The position numbers and the translations under genes are program-made. From assembly GCA_947493585.1 (NCBI GenBank), contig CANLRI010000003.1, positions 310,001 to 374,000 on the forward strand: a stretch of 64,000 nucleotides of DNA, written 5' to 3'. Numbering within the stretch: position 1 is the stretch's first letter; the number at the start of each line of letters is the position of its first letter. The DNA comes from an uncultured Planococcus sp. (lineage in GTDB: Bacteria > Bacillota > Bacilli > Bacillales_A > Planococcaceae). The notes beneath the pieces are model-generated. The model searched no databases. It saw only the letters and a program-made list of their open reading frames with translations, and had not been told where the DNA came from. This document shows positions 1 to 9,281 of the stretch, piece after piece.

Positions 1-26
1 TTCTCAAAAATCAGTAAAACTTTTCT

Positions 27-1109
27 TTAGCGCCCTTCCAATTCTTCAAGCGCTGTGGTGTAGCCTTGCTCGCTCACGCCCCAGCCTTCAATGTATTCGC
101 CCAATTCTTCTGTAGTCACTGCTGTCTCCGGCAGTTTGTCCGCATCGATGAAGATCGGTTCAAGCGTTACTTGTTCTTCCGGCGTCTCGCCACCGATCAA
201 TTGATACGCATAGCGCACTTGGATGCGGCCGATATCCTGAGGGTCAACTGCTGCTGATGCCGCCCACGGGCTGCCGTCTTTTTGGATCATCTGCAGATCT
301 TCATCGCTCATATCGATGCTATACACCTTGATGTCGTCGCGCCCTGCTTGTTCGATCGCGCGCACGGCGCCTTTGGCGAACTCATCCCATGCTGCCCACA
401 CCGCTGTTATTTCGCCTTCTTCAGGGTATTGCTTCAACACCGCTTCCATCTGCGCTTGCGTATCGAGCGCCGTGTTTTGGGTAGCGGCACCGAATGCCGT
501 CACTTCCTGGATGCCTGGATTGTCAGTGAGGAATTGTTCGTATGCCACTTGGCGGCGTTCCATGGGCGCAAAACCGGCTGTCCAGATTTTCACGATATTC
601 GCTTCCCCGTCATGGTCTGCAGCTAATTTTTCAAGCGTCAACTCTGCCATTAACTGATCGCCCTGTTCAAGCGACACTACGCCATCGACATCCACGCCTG
701 CGTCAAAAGCGACGACCGGAATGCCTTGCTCTACTGCGCGTTCGACCCCTTGGTTCAAAGCTTCTTTCGTTCCGTGGTCGATCAAAATGGCATCAAACCC
801 TTGGTTGATCGATGCATCCAAATTGGACGCCATTTTCGCCAGGTCACCGTCTGAAGTGAACACCGTCACGCTGCCGCCAAATTTTCCGACCTGTTCCTCT
901 ACACCTGCAATATATTGTGCCGAAAAAGTACCGAGGTTTTGCTGCATGATGAGTGCGACTTTCTTTCCTGAAAGCGGATGGTCCGCTGCCGCTTCCGGAG
1001 TTTCCGAATCTGCATCTTCTGCCGTCGCTTCTCCTTTTGGCTGGCATCCTGACAACAAGATGGCGAGCACTAAACCGAATAAAATGAACCATGCTGATTT
1101 ATTTTTCAT
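27..1109 (-). CDS. Sugar-type ABC transporter substrate-binding lipoprotein (RbsB-like)
   Basis: Predicted secreted solute receptor of an ABC importer, 360 aa. The N-terminus is a lipoprotein signal: a charged start, a hydrophobic run and the lipobox LLSGC near residue 22. A low-complexity acidic linker follows, then a two-lobe periplasmic-binding-protein fold of the ribose/galactose class starting at about residue 47 ([10 protein letters not shown]). The start overlaps the mtnA stop by 4 bases, so it is the third gene of the mtnK-mtnA operon and falls under the same SAM riboswitch. From that context the ligand may be methylthioribose or a related sugar; this is inference, and the sequence alone does not fix the ligand. 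Transporter ATPase and permease genes would lie beyond the window's left edge. Confidence 0.85.
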   Translation of the reverse strand: MKNKSAWFILFGLVLAILLSGCQPKGEATAEDADSETPEAAADHPLSGKKVALIMQQNLGTFSAQYIAGVEEQVGKFGGSVTVFTSDGDLAKMASNLDASINQGFDAILIDHGTKEALNQGVERAVEQGIPVVAFDAGVDVDGVVSLEQGDQLMAELTLEKLAADHDGEANIVKIWTAGFAPMERRQVAYEQFLTDNPGIQEVTAFGAATQNTALDTQAQMEAVLKQYPEEGEITAVWAAWDEFAKGAVRAIEQAGRDDIKVYSIDMSDEDLQMIQKDGSPWAASAAVDPQDIGRIQVRYAYQLIGGETPEEQVTLEPIFIDADKLPETAVTTEELGEYIEGWGVSEQGYTTALEELEGR

Positions 1110-2167
1110 ACTGTTTCTCCTTTTGATGGCACTGCATAAAGCTGGGCCTCGATAGTTTGTTCATAGTTCGGGCGGATGATGCCGCGTTCGGTGATGATCG
1201 CCGTAATATATTTTGCAGGGGTGACATCAAAAGCCGGATTGAACACTTTTGTTCCGGCCGGTGCGATTTGTTGCGTGCCGATCGTTGCGACTTCTTCCGC
1301 CGCCCGTTCTTCGATTGGAATGGAGCTGCCTGTTTCGAGCGATAAATCGAATGTCGAGACAGGGGCCGCTACGTAAAAAGGAATGCCGTATGCCTGCGCG
1401 AGGAGCGCCAGGTTAAGTGTGCCGATTTTATTGGCCGTGTCGCCGTTTGCCGTAATGCGGTCCGCGCCGACGATGATCGCTTCGATTCCTTTTGCAGCGA
1501 TCGTGTGAGCCGCCATGCTGTCGGTGATGAGCGTGACGTCGACTCCTGCCTGTTGCAATTCCCAGACGGTCAAGCGTCCCCCTTGGAACAGAGGACGGGT
1601 TTCACATGCGTACACTTGAAACTCTTGGCCGCGTTCTTTGCCAAGATGGAACGGTGCGAGTGCGGTGCCGTATTTGGCTGTCGCGATCGATCCGGCGTTG
1701 CAGATCGTCAATACTCTCTCTTTGTCTGCAAGCAATTCGAGAGCATGTTCGCCGATATTGCGGCATGCCGCTTCGTCTTCATCGCGGATGAGTTGGGCTT
1801 CTTCAATCAGCTGTGTTTTTGCCTGTGCCACGGTTCCCGCCTGTTCGATCCGATTGATTAAGCGTGCGACCGCCCAGGCCAGGTTGACCGCTGTCGGACG
1901 GGAAGCGATGAGGTAGTCAGCATCTTTTTTTACATCCTTGCGGAATGACTCGATGTCCACCGTCTTGTGCCGTCTTGCCGCCAGAGCCAAGCCATAAGCG
2001 GCTGCGATGCCGATCGCCGGTGCTCCGCGTACTTTCAACTGAAAAATCGCGTCGTGCACTTGTTCCAAAGTTTCAAGAGTTTCATATTGGACGGACTGCG
2101 GAAGCAGCCGCTGATCCAAAATGGTCAATTGTTCATCTTTCCAGATAACCGATAACGGGATGGTCAT
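1106..2167 (-). CDS. mtnA: S-methyl-5-thioribose-1-phosphate isomerase
   Basis: Cytosolic isomerase of methionine salvage that converts methylthioribose-1-phosphate to methylthioribulose-1-phosphate. The 353 aa length is normal for the family. The N-terminal [13 protein letters not shown] motif (about residue 47) and [12 protein letters not shown] (about residue 155) with its catalytic cysteine are characteristic of MtnA and distinguish it from eIF2B subunits; the [17 protein letters not shown] segment near residue 235 is also typical. It overlaps mtnK by 4 bases upstream and the binding-protein gene by 4 bases downstream, showing translational coupling. Confidence 0.96.
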   Translation of the reverse strand: MTIPLSVIWKDEQLTILDQRLLPQSVQYETLETLEQVHDAIFQLKVRGAPAIGIAAAYGLALAARRHKTVDIESFRKDVKKDADYLIASRPTAVNLAWAVARLINRIEQAGTVAQAKTQLIEEAQLIRDEDEAACRNIGEHALELLADKERVLTICNAGSIATAKYGTALAPFHLGKERGQEFQVYACETRPLFQGGRLTVWELQQAGVDVTLITDSMAAHTIAAKGIEAIIVGADRITANGDTANKIGTLNLALLAQAYGIPFYVAAPVSTFDLSLETGSSIPIEERAAEEVATIGTQQIAPAGTKVFNPAFDVTPAKYITAIITERGIIRPNYEQTIEAQLYAVPSKGETV

Positions 2168-3354
2168 TTGCTCAGCTCCTTGATTGCCGCTTCCAGTTCA
2201 GCGATGGACTGATAGCTGCGGCGAGTTTCGATCAATGCTTCCCCGGCTTTCAAGGTTTGCCGCTTGCGGTCGATGCGTGTTGACTCGTCTGCAATATCGT
2301 CCAAGTCGCGGACATGCGCCAAGCCGATCGTCCGGCGGATCAGTTCACATCCGGCAAAGCCGATCGCATCATGGAAGATTTTTTCGATGGCGTATTCGCG
2401 GTAGCCGGGCGTCGTTTTATACGTTTCGATTCCGTCGCTTTCCCACAAGCTTGAAAACTGCTCTTCGAACACTTGCCATGTTTGTGTGATGTCTTGCACA
2501 ATCAGTTCGCGTTCTTCGCCGCTGCGCGTAATCGCCTGAACGATCAAATTGGCGAGGAACAATCCGATATCAAAGCCGATCGGTCCGTAAAAGGCAAATT
2601 CCGGATCGATCACTTTGGTCTGCTTTTCGTCGACGAAAATGCTACCGGTATGCAGATCGCCATGCAAAAGTGCTTCCGCTTCCGTCAAAAAGCTGCGCTT
2701 CAGTTTGGCCACCTCGAATTTCAGCGGCTCGTTGGCCCAAATCGCCTGAACCTCTTCGCGCAGCGGCTCTTCAAAATCATTCGTCTCGTGGTCGAAAAAC
2801 GGATCGGTGAAAATCAGATCTTCCGTGATTTTGCACAGCTCCGGATTGGAGAACTCAGCCGCAAGCCGCTTTTTCTCGAACGGATGCAAGCCGAAATCCG
2901 AGGTGTGGAATAAGGTATGCGCTAAATAGCCACCGATATGTTCCGCAAGCTTCGGGTAATGCTTGCCATCGATCAGGCCGTTGCGCAAAATCGTCAAATG
3001 CGACAAGTCTTCCATGACTGTGACAGCAAGTGCAGCATCCGTCGCATACACTTTTGGCACACGATCTTTTGCGAGCTTGCCGTGCAGCTTCAAGGCATTC
3101 GCTTCAATGGTCGCCCGGTGAAGCGTCAGCGGCCAGCTTTCGCCGACGACTTTCGCATAAGGCAAAGCTTGCTTGATGATGAGCCCTTGCCCGTTCGCAG
3201 AATCGCTGATGCGGAATACGTAATTCAAGTTGCCGTCGCCGATTTCTTCACTTTGCAATGCAGCTTCAGGGGCAAAAACGCCCAGCTCATGTGCCAGCTG
3301 AATCGCTTGTTGTTCAGTCAATGCTTTGTATGTAGACGGTGCTGTAAGTGTCAT
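2164..3354 (-). CDS. mtnK: S-methyl-5-thioribose kinase
   Basis: ATP-dependent kinase that phosphorylates methylthioribose at C1, the entry step of the salvage pathway in bacteria lacking MTA phosphorylase. It has 396 aa and a choline-kinase-like fold: glycine-rich loop region GDGNLNYVF near residue 39, catalytic loop [10 protein letters not shown] near residue 232, and metal-binding [10 protein letters not shown] near residue 248. It is the first gene of the operon mtnK-mtnA-binding protein. It lies about 30 bases downstream of the SAM-I terminator, so premature termination when SAM is plentiful would silence it. Confidence 0.96.
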   Translation of the reverse strand: MTLTAPSTYKALTEQQAIQLAHELGVFAPEAALQSEEIGDGNLNYVFRISDSANGQGLIIKQALPYAKVVGESWPLTLHRATIEANALKLHGKLAKDRVPKVYATDAALAVTVMEDLSHLTILRNGLIDGKHYPKLAEHIGGYLAHTLFHTSDFGLHPFEKKRLAAEFSNPELCKITEDLIFTDPFFDHETNDFEEPLREEVQAIWANEPLKFEVAKLKRSFLTEAEALLHGDLHTGSIFVDEKQTKVIDPEFAFYGPIGFDIGLFLANLIVQAITRSGEERELIVQDITQTWQVFEEQFSSLWESDGIETYKTTPGYREYAIEKIFHDAIGFAGCELIRRTIGLAHVRDLDDIADESTRIDRKRQTLKAGEALIETRRSYQSIAELEAAIKELSK

Positions 3355-3382
3355 ATTTATTTGCCTCTTTTCTGTAGAATAA

Positions 3383-3412
3383 TAAAAAGCCTCTTTCCCG
3401 AAAGAAAGAGGC
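3383..3412 (-). terminator. Expression-platform terminator of the mtnK SAM riboswitch
   Basis: On the minus strand a 10-bp stem, GCCTCTTTCT with its complement around a short loop (3389-3412), is followed by a U-rich run (3383-3388). Its 5' arm can alternatively pair with the 3' strand of the aptamer's P1 region (CCTCTTATC at 3433-3441), the usual S-box terminator/antiterminator logic. Confidence 0.9.
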
Positions 3413-3432
3413 GCAGAATAAGAGATCCCATG

Positions 3433-3586
3433 CCTCTTATCTTTCAGAAATGTACATTTCTGATGGAATTAGCACCGTGCCTTATGGGATCGAATCCCGG
3501 CGCCAAAGCGCCCCGTCTCACAACGGTATTACGGTCGGTTGCTGGGCGTCATCGGGCCATTTCCCTCTGCCTGCTCTTGATAAGAG
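3433..3586 (-). promoter_or_regulatory. SAM-I (S-box) riboswitch aptamer, mtnK operon
   Basis: The minus-strand RNA shows the S-box hallmarks in order: CTCTTATCAAGAG with AGAGGGA (P1/P2 and kink turn), GGCCCGATGACGCCC-GCAACC, then GGTGCTAATTCC, closing with GATAAGAG that pairs with the 5' end. S-box leaders bind S-adenosylmethionine and terminate transcription when it is abundant. The position directly before mtnK is consistent. Confidence 0.96.
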
Positions 3587-3620
3587 TTTGCTATGCAACA
3601 TTTATGAAGTTCTGAAACGA

Positions 3621-3650
3621 ATGCTAGCATGATTCAGAATTCATTGTCAA
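3621..3650 (-). promoter_or_regulatory. Sigma-A promoter of mtnK operon
   Basis: Minus-strand TTGACA (3645-3650) and TAGCAT (3621-3626) are separated by 18 bases, about 35 bases upstream of the riboswitch 5' end. The -35 is a perfect consensus; the -10 matches 4 of 6. Confidence 0.7.
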
Positions 3651-3821
3651 TAAAATATTTTGAAAAAATGAAAATCTTTCCGCTAAAGGCGAGTTCGCTA
3701 CTCGGGTTGTCTATGTCGCTGAGTTCCATCTGATTTTCCACGGGCTCCCGTGGCGATGGGTGGATGAATCGCCTTCTTGAAATGACCAGGGGATATTTTT
3801 CAGATATTTTGATTTTCTTCG
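3651..3821. other. Non-coding spacer between the two divergent SAM-riboswitch transcription units
   Basis: No credible gene is seen. The spacer contains a perfect 7-bp hairpin CCACGGG-CT-CCCGTGG at 3738-3753, flanked by CCATC (3726-3730) and GATGG, which extend it imperfectly. It is not a terminator for either leader because no U-run follows. Function unknown. Confidence 0.5.
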
Positions 3822-3850
3822 TTGACAGATACTGCTTGCCATGGAATAAT
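3822..3850 (+). promoter_or_regulatory. Sigma-A promoter of mtnWXBD operon
   Basis: A perfect TTGACA at 3822-3827, a 17-base spacer and AATAAT at 3845-3850. The predicted transcript would start about 30 bases before the S-box aptamer. Confidence 0.85.
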
Positions 3851-3886
3851 CAGAATTACTTTGCAACACCAACAATTCTATATTCT

Positions 3887-4003
3887 ATTCTTATTCAGAG
3901 CAGGTGGAGGGACAAGCCCTACGAAGCCCGGCAACCGGTCCGATCATGGACACGGTGCTAATTCTTGCAGCCAACACAATTGAGTGGCTGGGAAATAAGA
4001 AGT
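3887..4003 (+). promoter_or_regulatory. SAM-I (S-box) riboswitch aptamer, mtnW operon
   Basis: Plus-strand S-box core: CAGAGCAGGTGGAGGGAC, then AAGCCCGGCAACC, ACGGTGCTAATTC, and a closing GGAAATAAGAAG that pairs with the 5' ATTCTTATTC. It is a second, shorter copy of the riboswitch class found 300 bases away in front of mtnK on the other strand. Confidence 0.95.
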
Positions 4004-4014
4004 CGTTAATTCTT

Positions 4015-4047
4015 AACCTCTTCTTATTTGTGAAGAGGTTTTTTTAT
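4015..4047 (+). terminator. Expression-platform terminator of the mtnW SAM riboswitch
   Basis: AACCTCTTC / GAAGAGGTT stem with a short loop followed by seven U residues. The upstream P1 3' strand AATAAGAAG lies close by, and TTCTTATTT in the terminator loop region allows alternative pairing. Confidence 0.9.
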
Positions 4048-4071
4048 GTCCACTAAGCAGGAGGGTTATTC

Positions 4072-5295
4072 ATGAGCGGTGTTATCGCAACATATCAATT
4101 ATTCGGCAAAGCCGGTTCATTCGAAAAAAAAGCAGAAGCCATTGCACTTGGTTTGACGGTTGGATCGTGGACCGATTTGCCATTGCTCGAGCAGCAGCAA
4201 TTGCAACAGCATAAAGGGCGCGTCATGTCGGTCGAAGAATTCTCGCACGTCACCCATCCCACTAAGCACGGAGTCATCCAAGCCCATTTGAAAATCCATT
4301 ACCCGGCGGCCAATTTCTCAGCGGATCTGCCAGCCATCCTGACGACCGCTTTTGGCAAGCTGTCGCTCGATGGCGAGATCAAATTACTCGATTTGGATTT
4401 TGAGGAATCCTTGCTCCGCCAGTTCCCCGGCCCGCGTTTTGGCATTGACGGCATTCGCGACACGCTTGGCGTCACGGGGCGCCCGCTCGCCATGAGCATT
4501 TTTAAAGGCGTCATCGGACGTGACCTCGATTATTTATCAGATCAACTCCGTCAACAGGCACTCGGCGGCGTCGATTTGGTGAAAGACGATGAGATTTTAT
4601 TCGACAACCCGCTGACGCCGTTTGACAAGCGCATCCTAGCAGCACGTCGTGTGTTGGACGAAGTGTACGCAGAAACCGGCCATCGCACGCTCTATGCCGT
4701 CAATTTATCCGGACGGACGTCGAGCTTGCGCGACAAGGTGCGGCGGGCACGTGAACTCGGGGCAGATGCTTTATTGTTCAATGTCCATGCCTACGGATTC
4801 GACGTCTTGCAGGAACTGGCCGAAGACGAAGAAGTGGCGCTCCCGCTGATGGCACATCCCGCATTCAGCGGCGCCTACACGTCATCCGATTTTTACGGCG
4901 TGTCCACGGCGCTGGCACTTGGCAAACTGACACGACTAGCCGGAGCCGACTTTAGCTTGTTCCCGTCCCCTTACGGCAGCGTGGCACTCGAGAAACAAAC
5001 GGCGTTGCAGCTCGGTCAGGAACTGGTCAGCAACGGCCCATTAAAACGCAGCTTCCCGGTGCCATCTGCAGGCATCCACCCGGCACTCGTGCCGCTATTG
5101 TTAGAAGACTACGGCATCGACAGCATCATCAATGCCGGAGGCGGCGTCCACGGCCATCCGGACGGCGCTGCTGCCGGCGGAAAAGCATTCCGCCAAGCGA
5201 TCGACGCCGCCCTTCAAGGACAGCCTTTAACAGAAGCCGCCAAACACCAAGAAGAATTACGAAAAGCTTTAGCATTATGGGGTGAGACCGTATGA
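4072..5295 (+). CDS. mtnW: 2,3-diketo-5-methylthiopentyl-1-phosphate enolase (RuBisCO-like protein)
   Basis: RuBisCO-like enolase of methionine salvage, 407 aa. The metal site is recognisable as [10 protein letters not shown] around residues 165-174, where the lysine is the carbamylated ligand, with the two downstream acidic ligands. A phosphate-binding glycine segment ([12 protein letters not shown], near residue 357) is present. The start is preceded by GGAGGG. It is first in the plus-strand operon and overlaps mtnX by 4 bases. The context mtnW-mtnX, instead of a fused MtnC enolase-phosphatase, is the Bacillus arrangement. Confidence 0.96.
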   Translation: MSGVIATYQLFGKAGSFEKKAEAIALGLTVGSWTDLPLLEQQQLQQHKGRVMSVEEFSHVTHPTKHGVIQAHLKIHYPAANFSADLPAILTTAFGKLSLDGEIKLLDLDFEESLLRQFPGPRFGIDGIRDTLGVTGRPLAMSIFKGVIGRDLDYLSDQLRQQALGGVDLVKDDEILFDNPLTPFDKRILAARRVLDEVYAETGHRTLYAVNLSGRTSSLRDKVRRARELGADALLFNVHAYGFDVLQELAEDEEVALPLMAHPAFSGAYTSSDFYGVSTALALGKLTRLAGADFSLFPSPYGSVALEKQTALQLGQELVSNGPLKRSFPVPSAGIHPALVPLLLEDYGIDSIINAGGGVHGHPDGAAAGGKAFRQAIDAALQGQPLTEAAKHQEELRKALALWGETV

Positions 5296-5957
5296 ACAAA
5301 CCGGTAATCTTTTGCGACTTCGACGGAACGGTGACTTCCCGCGATAATTTGATCGCCATTATGAAACAGTTCGATCCGCCGGGTTGGTCGCCGATAAAAG
5401 ATCAAATTCTTGATCAGCGCATTTCCATACGTGAAGGCGTCCAGCAAATGTTTTCCTTGCTGCCTTCTTCCGCCAAACAACAAATCATCGCCTACACGCT
5501 CGACCAAGCGGAAATCCGTGAAGGCTTCGCCGATTTTGTCGCCTACACGAAACGCCACGACATCCCGCTCTATATCGTCAGCGGAGGCATCGACTTTTTC
5601 GTCTATCCATTGCTCGAGCCATACGGTCCATTCGCTGGAATTTATTGTAACGAAGCGGATTTCTCGAATGACAAGATCCACATCCGTTTCCCACACGGCT
5701 GCGACGAACAGTGTGACAGTCAAGGCTGTGGCTGCTGCAAACCATCCGTCATGCGTCGCATCATGTCGGAGCAATCGACGAGCATCGTCGTCGGTGATTC
5801 GATTACCGACCTGCAAGCCGCCAAGCAAGCAGATCTTGTCATCGCCAGGGATTTTCTGATCGACAAATGCGAGGAGCTCGGCATTGCCTATGAAGCCTTC
5901 GAAAGCTTCCACGACGTGACGGATATTCTCGACGCCAAGCTAGGGGTGATTTCATGA
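5292..5957 (+). CDS. mtnX: 2-hydroxy-3-keto-5-methylthiopentenyl-1-phosphate phosphatase
   Basis: HAD-superfamily phosphatase, 221 aa, that acts after MtnW to produce the acireductone. Motif I is FCDFDGTVT (residues 8-16) with nucleophile and acid/base aspartates; SGG near residue 97 is motif II and [12 protein letters not shown] near residue 167 is motif IV. A cysteine cluster ([13 protein letters not shown]) near residues 137-149 is seen in MtnX proteins. It overlaps both neighbours by 4 bases (mtnW before, mtnB after). Confidence 0.95.
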   Translation: MNKPVIFCDFDGTVTSRDNLIAIMKQFDPPGWSPIKDQILDQRISIREGVQQMFSLLPSSAKQQIIAYTLDQAEIREGFADFVAYTKRHDIPLYIVSGGIDFFVYPLLEPYGPFAGIYCNEADFSNDKIHIRFPHGCDEQCDSQGCGCCKPSVMRRIMSEQSTSIVVGDSITDLQAAKQADLVIARDFLIDKCEELGIAYEAFESFHDVTDILDAKLGVIS

Positions 5958-6568
5958 GCGCTTACGAAACCCGCTGGCAAGAACTTGCCGAAGTGAAGCG
6001 ATCGCTCGCTGCGCGCGACTGGTTTATGGGAACGAGCGGCAATTTGGCGATCAAAGTGTCGGATGAGCCGCTCGAATTTCTTGTCACTGCCAGCGGCAAA
6101 GACAAATACAAAGAAACAGCCGAAGATTTCCTGCTCGTCGACAAAAACGGGCAGCCGACACAAGATAGCAATCTTAAGCCTTCAGCCGAAACATTGCTGC
6201 ACCAAGCCATTTATTCAGAAACATCAGCCGGCTGCAGTTTGCATGTTCATACCATTGCAAACAACGTCATCTCCGAACTCTATGGGGATGGCGGGTTCAT
6301 CCAATTTCAAGGACAGGAACTGATCAAAGCTTTCGGCTTATGGGAACAAGACGCCAAGCTGTCGATCCCGATCATTCCGAACTACGCCAACATTCCAAGG
6401 CTCGCAAATGAATTCCAAAACTTCGTCAACGCCGATAAAGGCGCCGTCCTGATCCGTAACCACGGCATCACCGTGTGGGGGAAAGATGCTTTTGAAGCGA
6501 AAAAACTGCTTGAAGCGAGCGAATTTTTATTTCAATATCAACTGGCGCTCCGCCAATTCAAATCCTAA
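5954..6568 (+). CDS. mtnB: Methylthioribulose-1-phosphate dehydratase
   Basis: Class II aldolase-fold zinc enzyme, 204 aa, that dehydrates methylthioribulose-1-phosphate to the diketone used by MtnW. Visible zinc ligands are HVHT near residue 96 and a downstream histidine in RNHGITVWG near residue 171; the [10 protein letters not shown] segment near the N-terminus is the family's phosphate-binding region. Translationally coupled to mtnX by a 4-base overlap. Confidence 0.95.
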   Translation: MSAYETRWQELAEVKRSLAARDWFMGTSGNLAIKVSDEPLEFLVTASGKDKYKETAEDFLLVDKNGQPTQDSNLKPSAETLLHQAIYSETSAGCSLHVHTIANNVISELYGDGGFIQFQGQELIKAFGLWEQDAKLSIPIIPNYANIPRLANEFQNFVNADKGAVLIRNHGITVWGKDAFEAKKLLEASEFLFQYQLALRQFKS

Positions 6569-6589
6569 AACAAGAGAGGAAGATCCATC

Positions 6590-7123
6590 ATGGCCATCAT
6601 TAAAATTCAAGGAACAGCCGAAACAATCGAAGCCCAGCAAAAGGTTGCCGCATTTCTCGAAAGCCAGGAAGTCGTCTACGAGCATTGGGATATCCATAAA
6701 TTGCCGGAGCCATTGCGCGAGAAATTCGACTTGAGCGACGAGGAAAAAGAACAGATCCTTGAAGCATTCCGTTCAGAAATCGATGACATCTCGGCGCGCC
6801 GCGGCTACAAAGCAGCAGATGTCATCTCTTTGTCCGACTCGAACCCGAAATTGGACGAGCTTTTGAAAAACTTCCAACGCAAGCATATCCACACAGACGA
6901 TGAAGTTCGCTATATCGTCAGCGGCCACGGCGTCTTCATCATCCAAGGCAAAGACGAGCGCTTTTTCGAAGTCCATCTGACTCCGGGCGACTTGATCTCC
7001 GTACCGGAAAACATCACGCATTATTTCACGCTCGCCGAAGACCGCAAAGTCGTCGCCGTGCGCATCTTTGTCACCACGGAAGGATGGGTTCCGGTCTACG
7101 AGGACGAAACCGTCAAAAACTAA
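6590..7123 (+). CDS. mtnD: Acireductone dioxygenase
   Basis: Cupin-fold metal dioxygenase, 177 aa, the penultimate step of salvage, giving 2-oxo-4-methylthiobutyrate (Fe form). The metal site HIHTDDE (about residues 101-107) and the second histidine in PENITHYF (near residue 146) are intact. An AAGAGAGGAAG ribosome site precedes the ATG. It is the last gene of mtnWXBD and is followed by a strong terminator. The final transaminase is not in this window. Confidence 0.96.
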   Translation: MAIIKIQGTAETIEAQQKVAAFLESQEVVYEHWDIHKLPEPLREKFDLSDEEKEQILEAFRSEIDDISARRGYKAADVISLSDSNPKLDELLKNFQRKHIHTDDEVRYIVSGHGVFIIQGKDERFFEVHLTPGDLISVPENITHYFTLAEDRKVVAVRIFVTTEGWVPVYEDETVKN

Positions 7124-7136
7124 AGAAACAAGCGAA

Positions 7137-7173
7137 AAAGACATGCCTCCTGTTAACGGGGGCATGTCTTTTA
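7137..7173 (+). terminator. Rho-independent terminator after mtnD
   Basis: AAAAGACATGCCTCC and GGGGGCATGTCTTTT form a long perfect stem ending in a U-run. It is A/U-flanked on both sides but mainly serves the plus-strand operon. Confidence 0.9.
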
Positions 7174-7234
7174 TGCTTTTTCTTAACATTTTGTTGGTAT
7201 TGCGGAGATTAAAATTCAGTGAAAACGGAGATTT

Positions 7235-7585
7235 TCAATCATTCAATACGCTTTTTCGTTTGCGGATCTGGTATGTATTCAATTGCTGAAATAGTTTCGA
7301 TACAGAATGCTGTCCGGCATTGAATTGCACAGCGTATTCGAAATTATGCTCTTTAGCTATTTTTCGGATGATTTTTCCTTCCAGTTGAAAAGGTTCACCC
7401 AACAATTCAAAGCTACAGATTACCTGTTCATACAATGCGAAATCAAGATAGGCTTCGAACACAAGCCCTCCGGCACTCAGGCTGGAAATATCTACAAGAA
7501 CCTCTTCTTTCTCAGATACCCCTACCTTGCCGCTGATCGCGCGGACAAAAGACACGCGAAAAAATTCCCTACGGTTGTCGCTCAC
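7235..7585 (-). CDS. PilZ domain protein (probable c-di-GMP effector)
   Basis: Single-domain PilZ protein, 116 aa. The c-di-GMP-binding signature is intact: RREFFRV at residues 5-11 (the RxxxR arginines) and DISSLSAGG at residues 32-40 (the D/N-x-S-x-x-G motif). It is the last gene of the fla operon, about 27 bases after yaaR. PilZ proteins such as YcgR/DgrA act as flagellar brakes, but this one lacks the YcgR-type N-terminal domain, so the partner is unknown. The context makes a motility target likely. Confidence 0.88.
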   Translation of the reverse strand: MSDNRREFFRVSFVRAISGKVGVSEKEEVLVDISSLSAGGLVFEAYLDFALYEQVICSFELLGEPFQLEGKIIRKIAKEHNFEYAVQFNAGQHSVSKLFQQLNTYQIRKRKSVLND

Positions 7586-7612
7586 ATCGTTTCTCCCTTT
7601 CCCACAAGCTTG

Positions 7613-8053
7613 TTACATATACAAATTGAGCAGCAAGCCTTTTATTTCCCCTACCGTTTCGAGTATACCAATATATTCCACTTCATTATCCAGTAATTGA
7701 TCTTGAAGCGCAATCACTTTTTCATCAATGATTTTCACGATTTGATGAGGCGGCGCCCCGTCACCGAAACCAGACGTAGCCTGGTCGCTTAGCTGGAGCC
7801 CATGGCGGAGCGATTCATTTAGGAATTGCTTGATGGATTGTTTATACGCAACCAAGTTTTCCAAAGTCCTGTGTTCAGCCAGGCGTTTTCCGCGCTGTTC
7901 GACATTCGCGAATAAGGGCGTGAGCGCATCTCGCCGGAGTTCGGTCCGGGACTGCTTCATGGCCTCTGCAAATGCGCCGCCTGGCGGTTTAGCAATTGCT
8001 GTATTGGGTTGTTCTGAAGGCCTAGGCCTTGCTGCATCAATGCGCATCTCCAT
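7613..8053 (-). CDS. YaaR (DUF327) family protein
   Basis: 146 aa, soluble. The mostly helical C-terminal half contains the typical run LENLVAYKQSIKQFLNES (near residue 65) and a glycine/proline hinge, then a helix ending LLLNLYM. The family function is unknown. Finding it directly between swrB and a pilZ gene at the end of a flagellar operon suggests, without proving, a link with motility. Confidence 0.85.
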   Translation of the reverse strand: MEMRIDAARPRPSEQPNTAIAKPPGGAFAEAMKQSRTELRRDALTPLFANVEQRGKRLAEHRTLENLVAYKQSIKQFLNESLRHGLQLSDQATSGFGDGAPPHQIVKIIDEKVIALQDQLLDNEVEYIGILETVGEIKGLLLNLYM

Positions 8054-8060
8054 GTCCCAC

Positions 8061-8495
8061 CTATCGAATCTGTCTTTTCTTCTCTAATTGGACGGCGACT
8101 TCCGCTTCGCCGATCGGCAATTCCAGAAGCTTCGCGATATGGGCAGCCGAGAAGCCTTGTTTCACCAGCTCTCTCACTTTGTGCCGCCGGCTTGTTTCTA
8201 CTGGAGGCTCATCGGCAGAACGAACTGCGCTTTTCCGCTCTTGCGCTGGGTCTTCCATTTTTTCTAACTGCGCCATTTTCGCTTCCGTTTGCTCCAGCCG
8301 ATCCATCAATTTATCGTACAAGGCATCGTTTTCCTGTTCGACGGCTGTGATAAATTCCGCCATAGCCGCTTCCAGCCGATCGGACTCCTGCTCGATCATC
8401 AGCTTTCTCGACATTATCAGTTTGACGTTCAGCAATAACAATAAAGTGCTGACCACTATCAACAGTGCTATCATCTGCTCCCTGCTTTCCTTCAA
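8061..8495 (-). CDS. SwrB-like membrane protein
   Basis: 144 aa with one N-terminal transmembrane segment (residues 8-27), a coiled-coil region rich in Glu/Leu (35-80), a disordered stretch, and a C-terminal helix-turn-helix-like tail (VRELVKQGFSAAHIAKLLEL). Position (immediately after sigD, 0 bases apart) and architecture match SwrB of B. subtilis, a membrane protein that promotes flagellar export-apparatus activation. Sequence identity with SwrB is low by eye, so the call rests on synteny and layout. Confidence 0.75.
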   Translation of the reverse strand: MKESREQMIALLIVVSTLLLLLNVKLIMSRKLMIEQESDRLEAAMAEFITAVEQENDALYDKLMDRLEQTEAKMAQLEKMEDPAQERKSAVRSADEPPVETSRRHKVRELVKQGFSAAHIAKLLELPIGEAEVAVQLEKKRQIR

Positions 8496-9263
8496 TTAAT
8501 AATGTTCATGGACCGATAGCATCGCTGCGTGCAACCGGAGCATCGCTTTTGAATGCAATTGCGATACTCTGGAAACGCTGAGCCCGAGAATCTCTGCGAT
8601 TTCAGTCAGCTTCATTTCTTCAAAATAACATAAAGAAACCGTCAATTTCTCTTTTTCCGGCAATGTGGCAATGGCTTTGGCCAACGCCTCTTTGGTCATC
8701 TGTCCAGACAGCTCGCGTTCCGGCGAACCGATAGTGGCGCGCGGCATGCGCTCTTCCAAATTCGACTGGTCATCATCCATCGACAGCATTGCCGATAAGG
8801 CAGCTTCTGAGACGGCGCGGTTCAATTCTGCCGGGGTCATCCCCAAGTACTCGCTCACTTCTTGGTCACTGGCACTTTCGCCTTTCTGTTGTTCCAGTTC
8901 GGCGTATGCTTTTTCGATTTTTTTCACTTTGTCCCGCAAGGAACGCGGCAGCCAGTCGCTTTTCCGGAGGCCATCGATGATTGCGCCTTTGATCCGCCAA
9001 GCGGCATAGGTTTCGAACTTCCAGTCTTTCTCCGGCTTGAATTTATCGAGTGCGTCCAGCAAGCCTTCATAGGCGTAGCTTCGGACTTCGTCTTTGTCGA
9101 CGGTTTTCGGCAGGCTGATAAGAAAGCGTTGAATCACATAATCCACCAAGGGCAAATACTTCGCGACTAAATAATCGCCGGCATCCTGGTCCCTGTTCTG
9201 CTGCCAGTTGCCCCATTGCGCTAGTTCTGTATTCGACAATTTCTGATTTACCAAGCTGTCCAC
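8496..9263 (-). CDS. sigD: Flagellar sigma factor sigma-D (FliA family)
   Basis: RNA polymerase sigma factor for late flagellar genes, 255 aa. Region 2 (LPLVDYVIQRF, then KFETYAAWRIKGAIIDGLR near residues 80-98), region 3 and region 4 helix-turn-helix (LTEIAEILGLSVSRVSQLHSKA, about 218-239) are all present. The start is a GTG preceded by GGAAGTGGG. In B. subtilis the cheB-A-W-C-D genes sit between flhG and sigD; here only 18 bases separate them. Four matching sigma-D promoters occur in this window, for hag, yvyF-flgM, flaG and the HD-GYP operon. Confidence 0.96.
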   Translation of the reverse strand: MDSLVNQKLSNTELAQWGNWQQNRDQDAGDYLVAKYLPLVDYVIQRFLISLPKTVDKDEVRSYAYEGLLDALDKFKPEKDWKFETYAAWRIKGAIIDGLRKSDWLPRSLRDKVKKIEKAYAELEQQKGESASDQEVSEYLGMTPAELNRAVSEAALSAMLSMDDDQSNLEERMPRATIGSPERELSGQMTKEALAKAIATLPEKEKLTVSLCYFEEMKLTEIAEILGLSVSRVSQLHSKAMLRLHAAMLSVHEHY

Positions 9264-9281
9264 CCCACTTCCGCTATGCCT

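Noticed and set aside
3764..3961. Plus-strand frame over the mtnW promoter and riboswitch
   Set aside because: It overlaps a consensus promoter and an S-box aptamer and has no ribosome site.
5214..5912. Long minus-strand frame opposite mtnX
   Set aside because: Antisense shadow of mtnX in a GC-rich coding region; mtnX has motifs and coupling, this has none.
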